NCBI GenBank assembly: GCA_029289325.1
Contig: JARFTV010000006.1
Coordinates: 21,570-85,569 of the forward strand
Source of the DNA: Alphaproteobacteria bacterium
GTDB taxonomy: Bacteria > Pseudomonadota > Alphaproteobacteria > Rhodobacterales > Rhodobacteraceae
DNA length: 64,000 bases
Direction: 5' to 3'
The position numbers were made by a program, and so were the translations under genes. The notes below the pieces were generated by a model, which made no database searches, was not told the origin of the DNA, and saw nothing but the letters and a program-made list of their open reading frames with translations. Shown piece by piece: positions 63,068 to 64,000 of this stretch. Position 1 is the stretch's first letter, and each line of letters opens with the position of its first letter.

Positions 63068-64000
63068 CCGGTCGGGCCGATCAGCCGGGGCGCGCGGCCA
63101 AGCGGCAGGGGGCCGAAGGAGACCCGGCCGTCCTGCAGAAGAAGTGGAAGGCGGATCAGGTTCGGGTCCCCGGTTTCGCGCGCCAGAGCGGCAAGCATGT
63201 TGTCCACGGTCTGGCGGATCTCGGGCTTGATCACCCCGGCGGCGACGAGAGCCGGGACAAGGCGCTGGTAACTGGCCACGGAAATCTCGATCCGGCCGGC
63301 GGCAAAGCCCTGATCGTCGGGGGCGATGCTGCCCTGCGCGGTCACGGCAAGGTCGCCCCAGGCGATAAGGCTGTCGGTGAGCGTCAGCCCGGCCAGCTGC
63401 GGGTTCGTCTGCCCCGCGAAACGGTCAAGCGGGGCGGTGAGGGTGGCGGTGGCGACAAGGCGGACGGTCGCGATCTGCAGGGGCAGGCCCGCCTCGTCGG
63501 CGATGCGGTCGAGCGCCTCGGGGTCGGGGGCGAGGTCGGACAGGGTCAGCGACAGGACATAGGCATTGGGCTGATCGCCCGCGCCCTGCACCTCTTCATC
63601 GGCGCTGATCGAGGCTATGGCGCGGGAAGCCCCGGCCGTCCAGCCCTGGGTCGAGCGCGCGGTGAAGGGGCCGCTTTCCACGATCACGGCGGCCAGCGGA
63701 ACCTCGGTCGCGGGGCGGGCGCGGAAGCTGGCGCGGAGGCGGTCGGCGGTCAGGATGATCTCCTGATCGGGGAGGGTGACGACCTGCTCTGGCGGCAGCG
63801 CGGCGATGATGTGCCAGGGTTTCCAGGTCATCGCGAAGACCTGGAGGAAGGGGGCCTGCCAGCCGATGCCCGAGGCCGGGTCACGGAGGCGGAGGCCCTC
63901 GAGGTTGAGGTCGAAGCGGTTGGGAAAGCCCACCACGGAGAGCGCGCTGTTCTCGGCCTGAAGGCCCTGGGTGGCGGCCTGGGCGAACCAGTCCTCGGCC
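63064..64000 (-). CDS. DUF2125 domain protein (5' end beyond the window)
   Basis: The track ORF begins at a GTG at 63936, but the frame stays open to the right edge (AEDWFAQAATQGLQAENSAL precedes it without a stop), so the gene continues beyond 64000. Visible are 311 residues; FPNRFDLNLEGLRLRDPASG, WQAPFLQVFAMTWKPWHIIA and FGPLPLGRAPRLI match DUF2125, a conserved alphaproteobacterial family of envelope-associated proteins without known role. The start with its membrane anchor should lie outside. It is convergent with and overlaps the extensin gene by four bases. Confidence 0.88.
   Translation of the reverse strand, partial: AEDWFAQAATQGLQAENSALSVVGFPNRFDLNLEGLRLRDPASGIGWQAPFLQVFAMTWKPWHIIAALPPEQVVTLPDQEIILTADRLRASFRARPATEVPLAAVIVESGPFTARSTQGWTAGASRAIASISADEEVQGAGDQPNAYVLSLTLSDLAPDPEALDRIADEAGLPLQIATVRLVATATLTAPLDRFAGQTNPQLAGLTLTDSLIAWGDLAVTAQGSIAPDDQGFAAGRIEISVASYQRLVPALVAAGVIKPEIRQTVDNMLAALARETGDPNLIRLPLLLQDGRVSFGPLPLGRAPRLIGPTG

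Overview
The window is a GC-rich chromosomal segment that reads as an alphaproteobacterium of the Rhodobacteraceae (Rhodobacter/Tabrizicola/Gemmobacter-like). This rests on the separate F0 ATP synthase operon with a duplicated b subunit (atpI-B-E-F'-F), a hisS-hisZ-hisG cluster, a short class II ribonucleotide reductase, homospermidine synthase, DUF1489 and DUF2125 proteins, and typical Rhodobacterales intergenic palindromes. No rRNA, tRNA or CRISPR array was seen. The assignment is made from family recognition, not from a database search.

Layout. 1-5.9 kb: an ArsR regulator, the F0 ATP synthase operon, an autoregulated GntR regulator, an OmpA-like lipoprotein and an Ada-like DNA repair protein. 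6-11 kb: endonuclease III with adenosine kinase, then the zinc-uptake locus (znuA divergent from zur-znuC-znuB) with two Zur-box-like palindromes. 11-19.3 kb: a hypothetical exported protein, a guanidinobutyrase/agmatinase-type ureohydrolase with a phosphoribosyltransferase, a large dimethylglycine/sarcosine dehydrogenase-like flavoprotein, a GH25 lysozyme-like lipoprotein, a DUF938 protein and a DAO-type oxidase. 19.4-29 kb: one minus-strand purine operon (xdhA-xdhB-xdhC, then a BMP-family ABC transporter); the transporter's binding-protein gene is split by an in-frame TAG. 29-34.2 kb: a small membrane protein, dnaE and a ParB-like protein without ParA.

34.2-36.2 kb is the one clearly foreign-looking stretch. 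After a cluster of intergenic repeats comes an AT-rich two-gene unit, a four-TM membrane protein overlapping by one base with a ComEC-like metallo-beta-lactamase-fold hydrolase. I regard it as the best candidate for an undescribed (possibly defence or stress) module.

36.2-42.7 kb: slyX divergent from hisS-hisZ-hisG, DUF1489, and nrdJ. 43-55 kb: carbohydrate/glycerol-phosphate uptake, with ugpB-A-E-C, a winged-helix regulator, a GH51 arabinofuranosidase behind a perfect 19-bp dyad, a second ABC sugar importer whose ATPase is on the opposite strand, and a 3-hydroxyisobutyrate-dehydrogenase-like gene split by an in-frame TAG. 55-64 kb: an AcuI-like reductase, rpsD with a recognisable promoter, a GFA/SRPBCC/ArsR operon, homospermidine synthase, hisC-tyrC, an extensin-family protein and a DUF2125 protein running off the window.

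Other points of note: an approximately 75-bp intergenic element present twice (near 36.2 and 56.2 kb), a copy of an intergenic repeat embedded in frame inside xdhB, and a three-copy palindromic repeat. Long ORFs antisense to real genes (up to 870 codons) are side effects of the high GC content and were left out.
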